This document shows, in pieces, positions 56,213 through 64,000 of a stretch of DNA of 64,000 nt. The notes under the pieces are model-generated. The model saw nothing but the letters and a program-made list of their open reading frames with translations. It searched no databases and was not told where the DNA came from. The number at the start of each line of letters is the position of its first letter. Positions within the stretch are counted from its first letter, which is position 1. Made by a program: the position numbers and the translations under genes. The stretch spans positions 1 to 64,000 of the forward strand of contig JAHBZN010000004.1 in the NCBI GenBank assembly GCA_019635415.1, written 5' to 3'. The DNA is from Ramlibacter sp. (GTDB lineage: Bacteria; Pseudomonadota; Gammaproteobacteria; Burkholderiales; Burkholderiaceae_C).

Positions 56213-56956
56213 GGCGAGTTCGGTAGGGTCGAAAGGTTTGTGCATGAGGCCCTGCACCCCGGCCTTGCGGGCCTGGCGCCGCACGCGCCAGCCGCCCAGG
56301 CTGGTGCTGATGAGCAGGCTGGCCGGCGGCGTGGCTGCGGCCTGGAGTTGCTGGGCGCCCTGCCAGCCCCCCATGCCCGGTGCCGCGAGGTCGGCCACCA
56401 CCACGGCGTAGGGCTGCGATTGCATCATCGCCAGGGCTTCGGCCACGCTCGAGGCTTCGTCCATGAACACCACGCCGGCCAGCGCCAGCCGGGCGCGCAG
56501 GTACAGCCGCTCCTCGCCATCGGGGTTGATCAGCAGCGCCCGCGCGGCGGTCGGGACCTCCTCGGGCGGCAGCGTGTCGGGCCCCCCCTGCGCGTCGAAG
56601 TCCAGATCCAGGTCCAGATCCACCGCGGGAGCCTCGGCCACGCCGAAGAGGGTGTCCACCGCATGCAGCACATGGGGCCACAGCAACGGCCGGCTGAACG
56701 ACCGCCACGCGGAAGGGGGCGGCGCATCGCCCACCCAGATCATCTTGAGCGAGGGGTCGGCACTGGGCAGGGCCAGTTCAAGCCGCGCCTCGTAGCTCTG
56801 GCCATCGATCAGCGCCAGCTGCGGCGCCGACGGGGCGTCGGGCGCCCACAGCGCGTAGGCGGCATCACGCTCCCCCGACAGGCGGAACACCGTGTTCAGG
56901 GCATGCCGCTCCACATCGGTAAACCCCACCACCTTGATAAAGACGCGCTCAGGCAT
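56174..56956 (-). CDS. Orphan protein with C-terminal receiver domain
   Basis: A 260-residue protein. Residues 135-260 form a response-regulator receiver: phospho-acceptor D189 in VVVADLAAPGMGGW, the switch region SLLISTS, and the lysine in MHKPFDPTEL. The N-terminal 110 residues match nothing I recognise; an acidic DLDLDLDFDAQ linker separates the parts. Having the receiver at the C-terminus with no output domain suggests a phospho-relay or protein-interaction role. No histidine kinase is nearby. The last 12 residues (DLLRKVERALAA) come from the dispersed repeat. Confidence 0.75.
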   Translation of the reverse strand: MPERVFIKVVGFTDVERHALNTVFRLSGERDAAYALWAPDAPSAPQLALIDGQSYEARLELALPSADPSLKMIWVGDAPPPSAWRSFSRPLLWPHVLHAVDTLFGVAEAPAVDLDLDLDFDAQGGPDTLPPEEVPTAARALLINPDGEERLYLRARLALAGVVFMDEASSVAEALAMMQSQPYAVVVADLAAPGMGGWQGAQQLQAAATPPASLLISTSLGGWRVRRQARKAGVQGLMHKPFDPTELADLLRKVERALAA

Positions 56957-57045
56957 GCTGCGGATTCTGCCAGTGTCGGCAGGGACTTCAATCGGGGCGC
57001 GCCGCAAGGCCCCTCCGCGGCCCGCCAGCCCGCGCCAATGCTGGT

Positions 57046-57066
57046 GCATAAGCTTATGCGCATAAG
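57046..57066. promoter_or_regulatory. Overlapping palindromes upstream of the cys cluster, candidate CysB operator
   Basis: Two 14-bp perfect palindromes share a half: GCATAAGCTTATGC (57046-57059) and CTTATGCGCATAAG (57053-57066), giving three CATAAG half-sites in alternating orientation. The site lies 55 bases before the first gene of the sulfate assimilation cluster. A CysB-type protein is the natural candidate, by inference. Confidence 0.55.
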
Positions 57067-57120
57067 AGCCGAACCAAAAAGTCGTTGGGAATCACGCCCC
57101 ACCCCCGTAGAGTCGCGCCC

Positions 57121-57912
57121 ATGCATGACTTCGCGTTCATTCTGGCCGGCTTTGTGGTGGGCACCGTGGTGGGGCTCACCGGTGTGGGGGGCGGCTCGCT
57201 GATGACGCCGATCCTGATCTTCGGCTTCGGCATCAAGCCCTACCTGGCCATCGGCACCGACCTGCTGTTCGCCGCCTTCACCAAGCTGGGCGGCTCGGTG
57301 GCACTGGCGCGCCGCAAGATCATCGACTGGCCGGTGGTGGGCCTGCTGTCGCTGGGCAGCATTCCGGCGGCGCTGGCCACCATCTATGTGCTGCACCGCG
57401 TCGGCCCGGCCGACCCGGCGGTGCAGCGGCTCATGACCACCACGCTGGGCGTGGCCCTGCTGCTGACCGCAGCCGCCACGCTGTACAAGGCCATCAAGGG
57501 CAAGAGCACCCCGCGCAACATCGACCCGGCGCAGCTGGCCCTGGCCACGCGGCCCCGCCACCCGGCGCTGCCCGTGCTGTTTGGCGCCGCCATCGGCGCG
57601 CTGGTGTCACTGACCTCGGTGGGTGCTGGCGCCATCGGCGTCACCGTGCTGATGCTGCTGTACCCGCTGCTGCCGCTGCCGCGCATCGTGGCGGCCGACA
57701 TCGCCTACGCGGTGCCGCTCACGCTGGTGGCCGGCCTGGGCCATGCGTCCATCGGCTCGGTGGACTGGCACCTGCTGGCACTGCTGCTGACGGGCTCGCT
57801 GCCCGGCATCTGGCTGGGTTCGCGGTTGATGGCCCGCACGCCCGACCGCGTGATCCGCTCACTGCTGTCGCTGCTGCTGGCCTATGCCGGCGCCAAGCTC
57901 ATTTCGATCTGA
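57121..57912 (+). CDS. TauE/SafE (TSUP) family anion permease, probable sulfite exporter
   Basis: A 263-residue membrane protein with seven to eight helices. The family motif VVGLTGVGGGSLMTPIL near the N-terminus is repeated as ALVSLTSVGAGAIGVTVL in the second half. It is first in the cys cluster, so export of excess sulfite, or sulfate-related transport, is a reasonable role. The start at ATG 57121 is preferred over an upstream ATG that falls in the promoter. Confidence 0.88.
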   Translation: MHDFAFILAGFVVGTVVGLTGVGGGSLMTPILIFGFGIKPYLAIGTDLLFAAFTKLGGSVALARRKIIDWPVVGLLSLGSIPAALATIYVLHRVGPADPAVQRLMTTTLGVALLLTAAATLYKAIKGKSTPRNIDPAQLALATRPRHPALPVLFGAAIGALVSLTSVGAGAIGVTVLMLLYPLLPLPRIVAADIAYAVPLTLVAGLGHASIGSVDWHLLALLLTGSLPGIWLGSRLMARTPDRVIRSLLSLLLAYAGAKLISI

Positions 57913-57929
57913 CAAGAAAAAGACCCACG

Positions 57930-59759
57930 ATGTACCAATACACCGAATTCGACCAACAGTTCGTCAAGCTGCGTGCTGCGCAGTACCGCGACCAGCTCGA
58001 GCGGAACCTGGCCGGCCAGCTCGCCGACGACGAGTTCCTGCCGCTGCGCCTGCAGAACGGCTGGTACATCCAGCGCTATGCCCCCATGCTGCGGGTGGCC
58101 GTGCCCTACGGCGAAGTCTCCAGCACCCAGTTGCGCGTGCTGGCGCGGATCGCGCGTGAATACGACCAGCCCCAGGACGCTCTGTTTGCGCAGGCCCGCG
58201 CCACCCAGGACGCGCTCGGTGCGGTGCCGCTGCCGCCGTCCTACGGGGGCGGCGCGGTGCATTCGCGCCTGACCAAGGGCTACGGCCACTTCACCACGCG
58301 CCAGAACGTGCAGTTCAACTGGATTCCGCTGGACAAGAGCGCTGACGTCATGGAACTGCTGGCCAGCGTGCACATGCATGGCATCCAGACCAGCGGCAAC
58401 TGCATCCGCAACATCACCAGCGACGAGCGCGCCGGCATCGCGGTGGACGAGATCGCCGATCCGCGCCCCTTCGCGGAGATCATGCGCCAGTGGAGCACGC
58501 TGCACCCTGAGTTCGCCTTCCTGCCGCGCAAGTTCAAGATCGCGATTTCGGGCGCGCGCGAAGACCGCGCGGCCACGGCCTGGCATGATGTGGGGCTGCA
58601 CCTGGTGCGCTCCAGCGACGGCGAGCTGGGCTTTCGCGTTCTGGTGGGCGGCGGCATGGGCCGCACACCCGTGATCGCGACGGTGATCCGCGAATTCCTG
58701 CCCTGGCACCAGATCCTCAACTACCTCGAAGCCGTGGTGCGGGTCTACAACCGCTGGGGCCGCCGCGACAACAAGTACAAGGCCCGCATCAAGATCCTGG
58801 TGAAGGCCGAGGGCCAGCGCTACATCGACGAGGTGGAAGCCGAGTACACCCAGATCCTGGAGCAGGACGGCGCGCCGCACACGATCAGCCAGGCCGAACT
58901 GGACCGCGTGAGCGCGTCCTTCGTGCCACCCGCGCTGCAGTGCGACCGCAAGACGGCCGACGCCAAGATCGCCCACATCCTGCGCGCCGCGGCCGAGGAC
59001 GACGTGGAGTTCGGCCGCTGGCTGGAGCAGAACGTGGCCGCCCACAAGAACCCCGACCTGCGCGCGGTCACGCTGTCGTTCAAGCGCCTGGGCCAGGCGC
59101 CCGGCGACGCCACGGCCGAGCAGCTGGAGATCGCGGCCGATCTGGCCGAGCAGTTCTCGGCCGGCGAGGCGCGCGTCACGCACGACCAGAACCTGCTGCT
59201 GCCCTGGGTGCGCTGCGACGCCCTGCCCGAGCTGTGGCGCGCCGCGCGCAAGGCCGGCCTGGCGCGGCCCAACATCCGGCTGCTGACCGACATGATTGCC
59301 TGCCCCGGCGGCGATTTCTGCTCGCTGGCCAATGCGCGCTCGCTGCCCCTGGCCGAGGCCATCACGGCCCGCTTCCAGGACCTGGACGAACTGCACGACC
59401 TGGGCGAGATCGACCTGCACATCAGCGGCTGCATCAACTCCTGCGGGCACCACCACAGCGGCCACATCGGCATTCTGGGCGTCGACAAGGACGGCAAGGA
59501 GTGGTACCAGATCACCCTGGGCGGCTCCGACGGGTCCACCCTGAGCGGCGCCCCCGCGGCCGGCAAGGTGGTGGGCCCCTCGTTCAGCGCGGCTGAGGTG
59601 CCGGAGGTGATCGAGGCGGTACTGGACACCTACCGCGAGCAACGCGAGGTGGCCGAAGGCCGCCGTGAGAGCTTCATCGACACGCTGCGGCGTGTCGGCC
59701 TTGAGCCGTTCAAGGCCGCCGCCAACGCCGCGCGCTTCGACAACGCGCAGGCCGCCTGA
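57930..59759 (+). CDS. cysI: Sulfite reductase hemoprotein (nitrite/sulfite reductase family)
   Basis: A 609-residue siroheme/4Fe-4S enzyme reducing sulfite to sulfide. Cluster cysteines are C458 and C464 (ACPGGDFCSLA) and C501 and C505 (GCINSCGHHH), the last bridging to siroheme. No flavoprotein subunit gene (cysJ) is in the cluster; a ferredoxin and a ferredoxin reductase follow 3.5 kb downstream. The next gene starts 11 bases after the stop, inside a repeat copy. Substrate is taken from the cluster; nitrite is also reduced by some relatives. Confidence 0.93.
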   Translation: MYQYTEFDQQFVKLRAAQYRDQLERNLAGQLADDEFLPLRLQNGWYIQRYAPMLRVAVPYGEVSSTQLRVLARIAREYDQPQDALFAQARATQDALGAVPLPPSYGGGAVHSRLTKGYGHFTTRQNVQFNWIPLDKSADVMELLASVHMHGIQTSGNCIRNITSDERAGIAVDEIADPRPFAEIMRQWSTLHPEFAFLPRKFKIAISGAREDRAATAWHDVGLHLVRSSDGELGFRVLVGGGMGRTPVIATVIREFLPWHQILNYLEAVVRVYNRWGRRDNKYKARIKILVKAEGQRYIDEVEAEYTQILEQDGAPHTISQAELDRVSASFVPPALQCDRKTADAKIAHILRAAAEDDVEFGRWLEQNVAAHKNPDLRAVTLSFKRLGQAPGDATAEQLEIAADLAEQFSAGEARVTHDQNLLLPWVRCDALPELWRAARKAGLARPNIRLLTDMIACPGGDFCSLANARSLPLAEAITARFQDLDELHDLGEIDLHISGCINSCGHHHSGHIGILGVDKDGKEWYQITLGGSDGSTLSGAPAAGKVVGPSFSAAEVPEVIEAVLDTYREQREVAEGRRESFIDTLRRVGLEPFKAAANAARFDNAQAA

Positions 59760-59763
59760 GGAG

Positions 59764-59815
59764 GATAACTATGAAATTGATAGCACAGAATGACCACTTG
59801 GCAGGGGCTAAGAGC
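59764..59815 (-). repeat. Dispersed ~50-bp repeat, copy H (supplies a start codon)
   Basis: On the minus strand: CTCTTAGCCCCTGCCAAGTG, GTCATTCTGT, GCTATCAATTTCATAGTTATC. It matches copy C almost throughout. On the plus strand it contains GGATAACT-ATG and the first 15 codons of the DUF934 gene. Confidence 0.78.
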
Positions 59816-60151
59816 CCAATTGCCATCGAAATGGCGAATGACGCCAGTCCCTACGACATCTCGCTCGACGGCGTGACCCGGGTGGACCTGCATTTCCCGC
59901 GCTTCTCCGACGGGCGGGCCTTCAGCCAGGCCGTCATGCTGCGCCGTCGGCTCGGCTTCACCGGCGAGATCCGCGCCACCGGCGACGTGCTGGTGGACCA
60001 ACTGGTGCAGATGCAGCGCACGGGCTTCACCAGCGCCGTGCTGCGCGCTGACCAGGATCTGGCCGTGGGGCAGCGGCTGCTGGCGCACTACCCCGCGTTC
60101 TACCAGGGCGATGCGGTCAGCCCGGCGCCCCATTTTGCAAAGGTGGCCTGA
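59771..60151 (+). CDS. DUF934 protein of sulfur assimilation clusters
   Basis: A 126-residue protein. The DUF934 core starts near YDISLDGVTRVDLHFPRFSDGRAF; the family almost always lies next to cysI and is thought to assist sulfite reductase, though its role is unproven. The first 15 codons (MKLIAQNDHLAGAKS), including the start and spacing to GAGG, fall in a copy of the dispersed repeat, so the native N-terminus was replaced or extended. It is followed one base later by cysH. Confidence 0.87.
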   Translation: MKLIAQNDHLAGAKSPIAIEMANDASPYDISLDGVTRVDLHFPRFSDGRAFSQAVMLRRRLGFTGEIRATGDVLVDQLVQMQRTGFTSAVLRADQDLAVGQRLLAHYPAFYQGDAVSPAPHFAKVA

Positions 60152-60152
60152 C

Positions 60153-60896
60153 ATGGGAGCCATCGAACTGCACGCCCGCGCCTCGAAGGATTTCGAGGTC
60201 AAGCTCGCGGAAACCAAGGCCCTGCTGCGCCGTGCCGCCTGTGCCTACTCCCCCGTCACCCAGGCCTCCAGCCTGGGTGCCGAGGACGTGGTCATCACCC
60301 ACCTGATCAACAGCCTGCAGCTGGACATTCCGGTGTTCGTGCTCGACACCGGCATGCTGCACCCGCAGACGCTGGCGCTGCTGGAGCGCACCCAGGCCAG
60401 CTCGCGTGCGCCGGTCACGGTGTACCGGCCGGTGCAGGGGGCCGTGGTCCGCTTCGTGGACCGCGAGGGCAAGGACGCCATGTACCAGAGCATTGCGCTG
60501 CGCAAGGCCTGCTGCCACCTCCGCAAGATCGAACCGCTGGAGCGGGCACTGGCAGGCCAGCGCGCCTGGGTCACCGGCCTGCGCAAGGAGCAGTCGCAGG
60601 CCCGCGCCGAGGTGCCTCTGATCGATGCCAGCGACGAGGGCCAGACCGGCCGTGTCAAGTTCAACCCGCTGGCCGCCTGGACCTGGGGCGACGTCTGGCA
60701 CTACATCCAGCAGCACCAGGTGGACTACAACCCGCTGCATGACGAGTTCTTCCCCAGCATCGGCTGCGCGCCCTGCACCCGGGCCATCAGCCTGGGCGAG
60801 GACTTCCGCGCCGGCCGCTGGTGGTGGGAAGACGAAGCCGCCAAGGAATGCGGCCTGCACGTGAAAGAAACCACCCCCGAAGAGGCCTCCGCATGA
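60153..60896 (+). CDS. cysH: Adenylyl-sulfate (APS) reductase, assimilatory
   Basis: A 247-residue CysH that reduces activated sulfate to sulfite. The 4Fe-4S cysteines C120-C121 and C205/C208 (KACCHLRK, GCAPCTRA) mark it as an APS-using reductase rather than a PAPS reductase, and C233 in KECGLH is the catalytic cysteine. This agrees with the absence of APS kinase (cysC) in the cluster. The start at 60153 is chosen over an upstream ATG within the DUF934 gene. Overlaps cysD as ATGA. Confidence 0.94.
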   Translation: MGAIELHARASKDFEVKLAETKALLRRAACAYSPVTQASSLGAEDVVITHLINSLQLDIPVFVLDTGMLHPQTLALLERTQASSRAPVTVYRPVQGAVVRFVDREGKDAMYQSIALRKACCHLRKIEPLERALAGQRAWVTGLRKEQSQARAEVPLIDASDEGQTGRVKFNPLAAWTWGDVWHYIQQHQVDYNPLHDEFFPSIGCAPCTRAISLGEDFRAGRWWWEDEAAKECGLHVKETTPEEASA

Positions 60897-61825
60897 ACGC
60901 GCGCACCGAACCCCAACTGCTCACCCACCTGAGCAACAAGCATCTGGACGCCCTGGAGGAAGAGGCGATCTTCATCCTGCGCGAGGTGGCGGCAGCTTTC
61001 GAGCGGCCCACCCTGCTGTTCTCGGGCGGCAAGGACTCGCTGGTCATGCTCAAGTGCGCCGAGAAGGCGTTTGGCGTGGGGCGCCTGCCCTACCCGCTGC
61101 TGATGATCGACACCGGCCACAACTTCCCGGAGGTCACCGCCTTCCGCGACCAGCGCGCCAGGGAGCTGGGCGCCGAGCTGATCGTGCGCAGCGTGGAGGA
61201 CTCCATGGCGCGCGGCACGGTGCGACTCGCGAACCCGGGTGAAAGCCGCAATGTGCACCAGTCGGTCACGCTGCTGGAGGCCATCGAGGAGTTCCGCTTC
61301 GATGCGCTGATCGGCGGCGCCCGCCGCGACGAGGAGAAGGCGCGCGCCAAGGAGCGCATGTTCAGCCACCGCGACAGCTTCGGCCAGTGGCAGCCCAAGG
61401 CCCAGCGTCCCGAGCTGTGGACCCTGTTCAACACGCGGCTGCATCCGGGTGAGCATTTCCGCGTGTTCCCGATCAGCAACTGGACCGAGCTGGACGTGTG
61501 GCAGTACATCGAGCGCGAGAACATTGCGCTGCCGTCGATCTACTACGCCCACTCGCGCGAGGTGGTCGAGCGCAAGGGCCTGCTGGTGCCCGTGACCGAA
61601 CTGACGCCACCGCGCGCCGGTGAAACGGTGGAAACCCGCACCGTGCGCTTTCGCACCGTGGGCGACATCACCTGCACCTGCCCGGTGGAGAGCCCGGCCG
61701 CCAGCGCGGCCGACGTGGTGATCGAGACGCTGACCGTGGACGTCAGCGAGCGCGGCGCCACCCGCATGGACGACAAGACCTCCGAAGCCTCCATGGAGAA
61801 GCGCAAGAAAGACGGGTATTTCTGA
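60893..61825 (+). CDS. cysD: Sulfate adenylyltransferase subunit 2
   Basis: A 310-residue PP-loop ATP pyrophosphatase subunit making APS from sulfate and ATP. SGGKDS is at residues 44-49, and IGGARRDEEKARAKER and FPISNWTELDVWQYI are family motifs. It is coupled to cysH by ATGA and to cysN with a single base between. Confidence 0.96.
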   Translation: MNARTEPQLLTHLSNKHLDALEEEAIFILREVAAAFERPTLLFSGGKDSLVMLKCAEKAFGVGRLPYPLLMIDTGHNFPEVTAFRDQRARELGAELIVRSVEDSMARGTVRLANPGESRNVHQSVTLLEAIEEFRFDALIGGARRDEEKARAKERMFSHRDSFGQWQPKAQRPELWTLFNTRLHPGEHFRVFPISNWTELDVWQYIERENIALPSIYYAHSREVVERKGLLVPVTELTPPRAGETVETRTVRFRTVGDITCTCPVESPAASAADVVIETLTVDVSERGATRMDDKTSEASMEKRKKDGYF

Positions 61826-61826
61826 T

Positions 61827-63119
61827 ATGAGCACCGCGACGACTCCCGACCACGTGTCGGCCCTCAAATTCATCACCTGCGGCAGCGTGGACGACGGCAA
61901 GAGCACGCTGATCGGCCGCCTGCTGGTGGACAGCAAATCGGTGCTGCAGGACCAGCTGGCGGGCGTGCAGCGCTCGGGCGAGACCGACCTGGCGCTGCTG
62001 ACCGACGGCCTGAGCGCCGAGCGCGAGCAGGGCATCACCATCGACGTGGCCTACCGCTATTTCGCCACGCCGGGGCGCAAGTTCATCATTGGCGACGCGC
62101 CGGGCCACGAGCAGTACACCCGCAACATGGTGACGGCGGCCTCCAGTGCCGATGCGGCCGTGGTCCTGGTGGACGCCACCAAGCTGGCCTGGTCCGACCC
62201 GGCGCTCGAACTGCTGCCCCAGACGCGGCGCCACTCGCTGCTGGTCAACCTGCTGCGCGTGCCGTCGATCGTGTTCGCTGTCAACAAGCTTGACGCCGTG
62301 GCCGACCCGGCGCTGGCTTTTGCGCATATCCGTGGCGCGCTGCAGTCGTTCACCGAGGCCGCGGGTATCCAGGCGCGCGCCGTGGTGCCGATCTCGGCGC
62401 TCAAGGGCCACAACGTGGTGACCGCCGAACCGGGCTGGTGCGGCTACGAAGGCCTGTCGCTGCTGGAGCTGCTGGAGCAGCTGCCCGCCACGCCGGCCGA
62501 GACCGGCGAGGCCTTTGCCTTTCCGGTGCAGTGGGTGGAGAAGTTCTCGTCCTCGTCCGACACCTCGCAGGGACGCCGCGTGTTCTGGGGCCGCGTGGCC
62601 ACGGGCAGCGTGCAGCCGGGCCAGCAGGTGACGGTGCTGCCCGGCGGGCAGACCGCCACCGTGGCCCAGGTGCTGGACCACGCGCGCCGGCCCGCCAGCC
62701 TGCAGGCCGGCCACAGTGCCGGCCTGGTGCTGGACCGCGAGGTTGACGTGTCCCGCGGCGACTGGCTTCTGGCCGCACCCGGTGCCGACGGCGGCCCGGC
62801 CTTCCAGGCCGTGCGCGAGCTGCGCACCACCGTGGCCTGGCTCGACGACGAGCCCCTGGTGGCGGGCCGCGTCTACTGGGCGTTGCACGGGCACCGCTGG
62901 GTCAAGGCAAAGATCAAGCGCATCGTGCACCGGCTCGACGTGAACACCCTGGCCGAGGAAGACGCGACCGAGCTGCCGCCCAACGCCATCGGCCACGTGG
63001 AACTGGCCCTGCAGGAGCCCCTGGCCACCCTGCCCTACACCCGATCCCGCGTGCTGGGCTCGCTGGTGCTGGTCGATACCGCCAGCCACAAGACGTCCGG
63101 CGCGGTGCTCATTCACTGA
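61827..63119 (+). CDS. cysN: Sulfate adenylyltransferase subunit 1 (GTPase)
   Basis: A 430-residue EF-Tu-like GTPase driving APS formation with CysD. P-loop GSVDDGKST at 19-27, then [20 protein letters not shown] and NKLD. The length excludes a CysC kinase fusion, as found in some species, again consistent with an APS-only pathway. It is the last gene of the cluster. Confidence 0.96.
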   Translation: MSTATTPDHVSALKFITCGSVDDGKSTLIGRLLVDSKSVLQDQLAGVQRSGETDLALLTDGLSAEREQGITIDVAYRYFATPGRKFIIGDAPGHEQYTRNMVTAASSADAAVVLVDATKLAWSDPALELLPQTRRHSLLVNLLRVPSIVFAVNKLDAVADPALAFAHIRGALQSFTEAAGIQARAVVPISALKGHNVVTAEPGWCGYEGLSLLELLEQLPATPAETGEAFAFPVQWVEKFSSSSDTSQGRRVFWGRVATGSVQPGQQVTVLPGGQTATVAQVLDHARRPASLQAGHSAGLVLDREVDVSRGDWLLAAPGADGGPAFQAVRELRTTVAWLDDEPLVAGRVYWALHGHRWVKAKIKRIVHRLDVNTLAEEDATELPPNAIGHVELALQEPLATLPYTRSRVLGSLVLVDTASHKTSGAVLIH

Positions 63120-63170
63120 TCTGCATCAAGCGACCCCTCGGGCAACGAGGCTACGCTTTCATCCTCCCGC

Positions 63171-63203
63171 GGGGGAAACCCAATAAAATCAAGGGTTTCC
63201 CCC
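63171..63203. promoter_or_regulatory. Long inverted repeat before fdxA
   Basis: GGGGGAAACCC (63171-63181) and GGGTTTCCCCC (63193-63203) form a perfect 11-bp inverted repeat with an AT-rich 11-base spacer holding a TAAAAT -10-like sequence. There is no T run, so an operator over the fdxA promoter fits better than a terminator. Confidence 0.45.
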
Positions 63204-63223
63204 CAAAGCATTCCCAAACTCCA

Positions 63224-63553
63224 ATGACCCACGTCGTCACCGAAGCCTGCATCCGCTGCAAATACACCGATTGTGTGGACGTCTGCCCCGTGGACTGTTT
63301 CCGCGAAGGCCCGAACTTCCTCACCATCGACCCTGACGAGTGCATCGACTGCGCCGTCTGCATTCCCGAATGCCCGGTGAATGCGATCTACGCCGAGGAA
63401 GACGTGCCGGCCGACCAGATTCCGTTCATCAAGCTCAACGCCGAGCTGGCCCAGCAGGCCGGCTGGAAGAGCATCACCAAGCGCAAGGAGCCGCTGCCCG
63501 ACGCCGACGAGTGGAAAGACAAGACCGGCAAGCTCGGCGAGCTGGTCCGCTGA
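63224..63553 (+). CDS. fdxA: 7Fe-8S ferredoxin
   Basis: A 109-residue FdxA-type ferredoxin. Nine cysteines lie at C9, C12, C17, C21, C25, C40, C43, C46 and C50, in the pattern for one 3Fe-4S and one 4Fe-4S cluster; the C-terminal extension (about 60-109; [17 protein letters not shown]) is characteristic. Followed 20 bases later by a ferredoxin reductase. With cysI upstream lacking a flavoprotein partner, it may supply electrons to sulfite reductase; that is inference. Confidence 0.93.
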   Translation: MTHVVTEACIRCKYTDCVDVCPVDCFREGPNFLTIDPDECIDCAVCIPECPVNAIYAEEDVPADQIPFIKLNAELAQQAGWKSITKRKEPLPDADEWKDKTGKLGELVR

Positions 63554-63573
63554 TACCTTTCGCCGCCCGCCCC

Positions 63574-64000
63574 ATGGAACCCCAGCTCAGCCAGGAAGTG
63601 ATCGACACCGCCACCGCCCACGACGGTCCCATCGAGACCGACGCCGTGATCGTGGGCGCGGGCCCTGTGGGCCTGTTCCAGGTGTTCGAGCTCGGCCTGC
63701 TCGAGATCAAGGCCCATGTGATCGACTCGCTGGCCTATCCGGGCGGGCAATGCGTGGAGCTGTACCCGGACAAGCCGATCTACGACATCCCGGCCGTGCC
63801 CATGTGCACCGGGCAGGAACTCACCGACAACCTGCTGCGGCAGATCGAGCCGTTTGGCGCGACCTTCCATTTCGGCCAGGAGGTCACCACGGTGCAGCGA
63901 CAGGACGACGGCCGGTTTTTCGTGGCCACCTCGCGCGGCACGCGGTTCATCACCCGCACGCTGTTCATCGCCGCGGGCGTGGGCGCCTTTCAGCCGCGCA
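63574..64000 (+). CDS. Ferredoxin-NADP reductase, thioredoxin reductase-like (partial, right edge)
   Basis: The first 142 residues of an FAD/NAD(P) oxidoreductase. The Rossmann motif [17 protein letters not shown] (about 26-42) and [25 protein letters not shown] are typical of the type 2 ferredoxin-NADP reductases (YumC-like). It starts [12 protein letters not shown] at 63574 and runs off the window, so the NADP site and C-terminus are unseen. It pairs with fdxA. Confidence 0.87.
   Translation, partial: MEPQLSQEVIDTATAHDGPIETDAVIVGAGPVGLFQVFELGLLEIKAHVIDSLAYPGGQCVELYPDKPIYDIPAVPMCTGQELTDNLLRQIEPFGATFHFGQEVTTVQRQDDGRFFVATSRGTRFITRTLFIAAGVGAFQPR

Overview
The window looks like chromosomal DNA of a Burkholderiales bacterium, most likely of the family Comamonadaceae (Rhodoferax/Polaromonas/Acidovorax type). 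The basis is the high GC content, strongly GC-biased third codon positions, and typical betaproteobacterial gene blocks: rimP-nusA-infB-rbfA-truB-typA, pepA/lptF-lptG, smpB/ratA-rnfH, holC, and a cys cluster built around an APS reductase. A short dispersed repeat of a kind I associate with this family is also present. I could not run a search, so the genus is left open. Almost everything is core chromosome; the only clear mobile-element trace is at the extreme left edge.

Layout. 1-329: the first codons of a P4-type integrase and a lower-GC, repeat-rich att-like region, abutting the 3' end of guaA. 330-4056: guaB, a BON-LysM (Kbp-like) gene and guaA on the minus strand. 4187-6777: a DUF4124 protein, ratA-rnfH, smpB and a CPBP protease. 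6862-8964: a small lipoprotein, an unknown protein, an ECF sigma factor and its anti-sigma factor. 8989-11011: a 3-hydroxyisobutyryl-CoA hydrolase-type enzyme and an EamA permease. 11064-19896: the translation/transcription operon rimP-nusA-infB-(signal peptidase)-rbfA-truB-typA. 20050-25928: arfB with the Yej peptide ABC transporter. 25966-29146: fabI and an Orn/Lys/Arg decarboxylase. 29280-31965: NfeD, an SPFH protein, tRNA-Ser(GGA) and a LivK-type binding protein. 32167-36655: holC, pepA, lptF and lptG. 36658-39211: cbiX, a CysB-type regulator and an aminotransferase. 39213-48231: a SulP-STAS-cNMP fusion, a DUF3309 peptide, hrpA and two tandem degenerate GGDEF membrane proteins. 48379-56956: argA, lysE, dsbB, a LysR/azoR pair, a thioredoxin-like protein, an EamA permease, yggX, mnmC and an orphan receiver protein. 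57121-63119: the sulfate assimilation cluster tauE-cysI-DUF934-cysH-cysD-cysN. 63224-64000: a 7Fe ferredoxin and the start of a ferredoxin-NADP reductase.

How the parts fit. The cys cluster makes sulfide from sulfate via APS: CysDN, then CysH with iron-sulfur cysteines, then CysI. There is no cysJ or cysC here, and the adjacent ferredoxin/reductase pair is a plausible electron source for CysI. A CysB-type regulator and a CbiX-type chelatase elsewhere in the window could serve the same pathway, through transcription and siroheme respectively. Overlapping CATAAG/CTTATG palindromes upstream of the cluster are the likely operator.

The most unusual feature is a ~50-bp interspersed repeat with seven clear copies and one probable partial copy. 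Only one copy is purely intergenic. The others lie inside enoyl-CoA hydratase-family, truB, cbiX, hrpA and dsbB genes, form the 5' end and start codon of the DUF934 gene, or supply the stop codons of two convergent genes.
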